From positions 62,001 to 126,000 of the forward strand of contig NZ_CANMTE010000002.1 of assembly GCF_947500795.1 (NCBI RefSeq): a stretch of 64,000 bases of DNA, written 5' to 3'. Positions 63,403-64,000 of the stretch are shown in pieces. The DNA is from an uncultured Gelidibacter sp. Its GTDB lineage: Bacteria > Bacteroidota > Bacteroidia > Flavobacteriales > Flavobacteriaceae. The number at the start of each line of letters is the position of its first letter. Positions within the stretch are counted from its first letter, which is position 1. The notes below the pieces were generated by a model. It searched no databases. It worked only from the letters and a program-made list of their open reading frames with translations, and was not told the DNA's origin. Both the position numbers and the translations under genes were made by a program.

Positions 63403-64000
63403 ATGAACTTACAAGAGTATTTTTCTTTAGTGTTCAGTGATTACACACTACGGACCATCACGCTAGGCACCGCCATTTTAGGCGCTGTTACTGGCATGCT
63501 CGGTAGTTTTGCAGTATTACGGAAACAAAGTTTGCTTGGTGATGCCATTTCTCATGCTGCACTCCCAGGAATTGCTTTGGCGTTTTTGATAACTGGCGCG
63601 AAAGACAGCAATACCTTGTTGATTGGCGCTTTAGTCAGCGGACTCCTCGGCACCTTTTGGATTAGAGGCATTATCAGTAAAACCCATTTAAAATCGGACA
63701 CTGCTTTAGGATTGATTCTCTCCTTATTTTTCGGCTTTGGAATGCTCCTACTCACATTCATCCAAAAGCAACCCAACGCGAACCAGGCCGGATTGGATAA
63801 ATACTTATTTGGACAAGCCGCCACATTAGTAGAAAGCGATGTGTGGCTTATGGCGATAATTACCGGAATCTGTGTTTTGGTGATGTTGTTATTTTGGAAG
63901 GAATTCAAACTCCTACTATTTGATGCTGATTACACCAAAACGCTGGGTTTCAACACCAAATTTATTGATATTCTCATCACTACTTTTATCGTATTAGCGA
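63403..64000 (+). CDS. Metal ABC transporter permease (partial, C-terminus outside window)
   Basis: Starts at ATG 63403 and runs off the right edge, so only the first about 199 residues are seen. Hydrophobic helices of the FecCD-like cluster 9 permease family are visible, with the motif 'LLGDAISHAALPGIALAF' containing the conserved DAxxHAxLPG. It is the membrane channel partner of the ATPase and lipoprotein upstream. The operon probably continues past the window. Confidence 0.92.
   Translation, partial: MNLQEYFSLVFSDYTLRTITLGTAILGAVTGMLGSFAVLRKQSLLGDAISHAALPGIALAFLITGAKDSNTLLIGALVSGLLGTFWIRGIISKTHLKSDTALGLILSLFFGFGMLLLTFIQKQPNANQAGLDKYLFGQAATLVESDVWLMAIITGICVLVMLLFWKEFKLLLFDADYTKTLGFNTKFIDILITTFIVLA

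Overview
The window is a chromosomal stretch of a low-GC member of the Bacteroidota, almost certainly a Flavobacteriaceae bacterium. The evidence is: proteins with type IX secretion (T9SS) C-terminal sorting domains, a PorZ-like T9SS component, promoters of the flavobacterial TTG-N(17-23)-TAnnTTTG type, few Shine-Dalgarno sites with some TTG/GTG starts, many short Bacteroidota lipoproteins, and the conserved yicC-gmk-nadD block. The species cannot be named from the sequence alone. Nearly all genes read as core chromosome. I see no insertion sequence, prophage or CRISPR array.

Layout. 0-5 kb: a minus-strand run porZ-recO-TonB-dependent receptor (the receptor runs off the left edge). 5-10 kb: gdhA, a divergent conserved exported protein, a cystathionine gamma-synthase-type enzyme, a DUF4163/DUF3298 lipoprotein, an ArsC-like protein and a thioesterase. 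10-17 kb: yicC-gmk-nadD, yraN, an S66 carboxypeptidase and metG. 16-24 kb: two META-domain lipoproteins, tex, a Ca/Na antiporter, unknown small membrane or exported proteins, a PiT-like membrane protein and an HDAC-family deacetylase. 24-34 kb: ssb, a spermidine-synthase-like protein, a CBS protein, an M28 membrane peptidase, an epimerase-like protein, a TPR protein and an M13 peptidase. 34-38 kb: a hybrid kinase and an NtrC-type regulator that converge and share 23 bp, then a PepSY-like exported protein with a sigma54-like site upstream.

40-49.5 kb is the most unusual region. A four-helix (DUF2383-like) protein is followed by two response-regulator/histidine-kinase modules, two AraC-type regulators, a small DUF5670-like membrane protein and an unrecognised 41-residue ORF. 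Both response regulators are single-domain, so the output path is not obvious. It resembles a stress-signalling island.

49.6-50.8 kb holds one AT-rich unknown gene next to tRNA-Asn, bracketed by 8-bp direct repeats. 50.8-64 kb: rseP, an M1 aminopeptidase with a T9SS tail, a SCO protein, feoA-feoB plus a Cys-containing small partner, a tandem repeat block, an S9 peptidase, and a metal operon: DtxR-family regulator, outer-membrane-type protein, metal-binding lipoprotein, ABC ATPase and ABC permease (cut by the right edge). A palindrome just downstream of the regulator's promoter suggests autoregulation by metal.

Short dispersed intergenic repeats recur (12.98-13.1, 14.2, 31.1, 57.6-57.9 and 63.28 kb).
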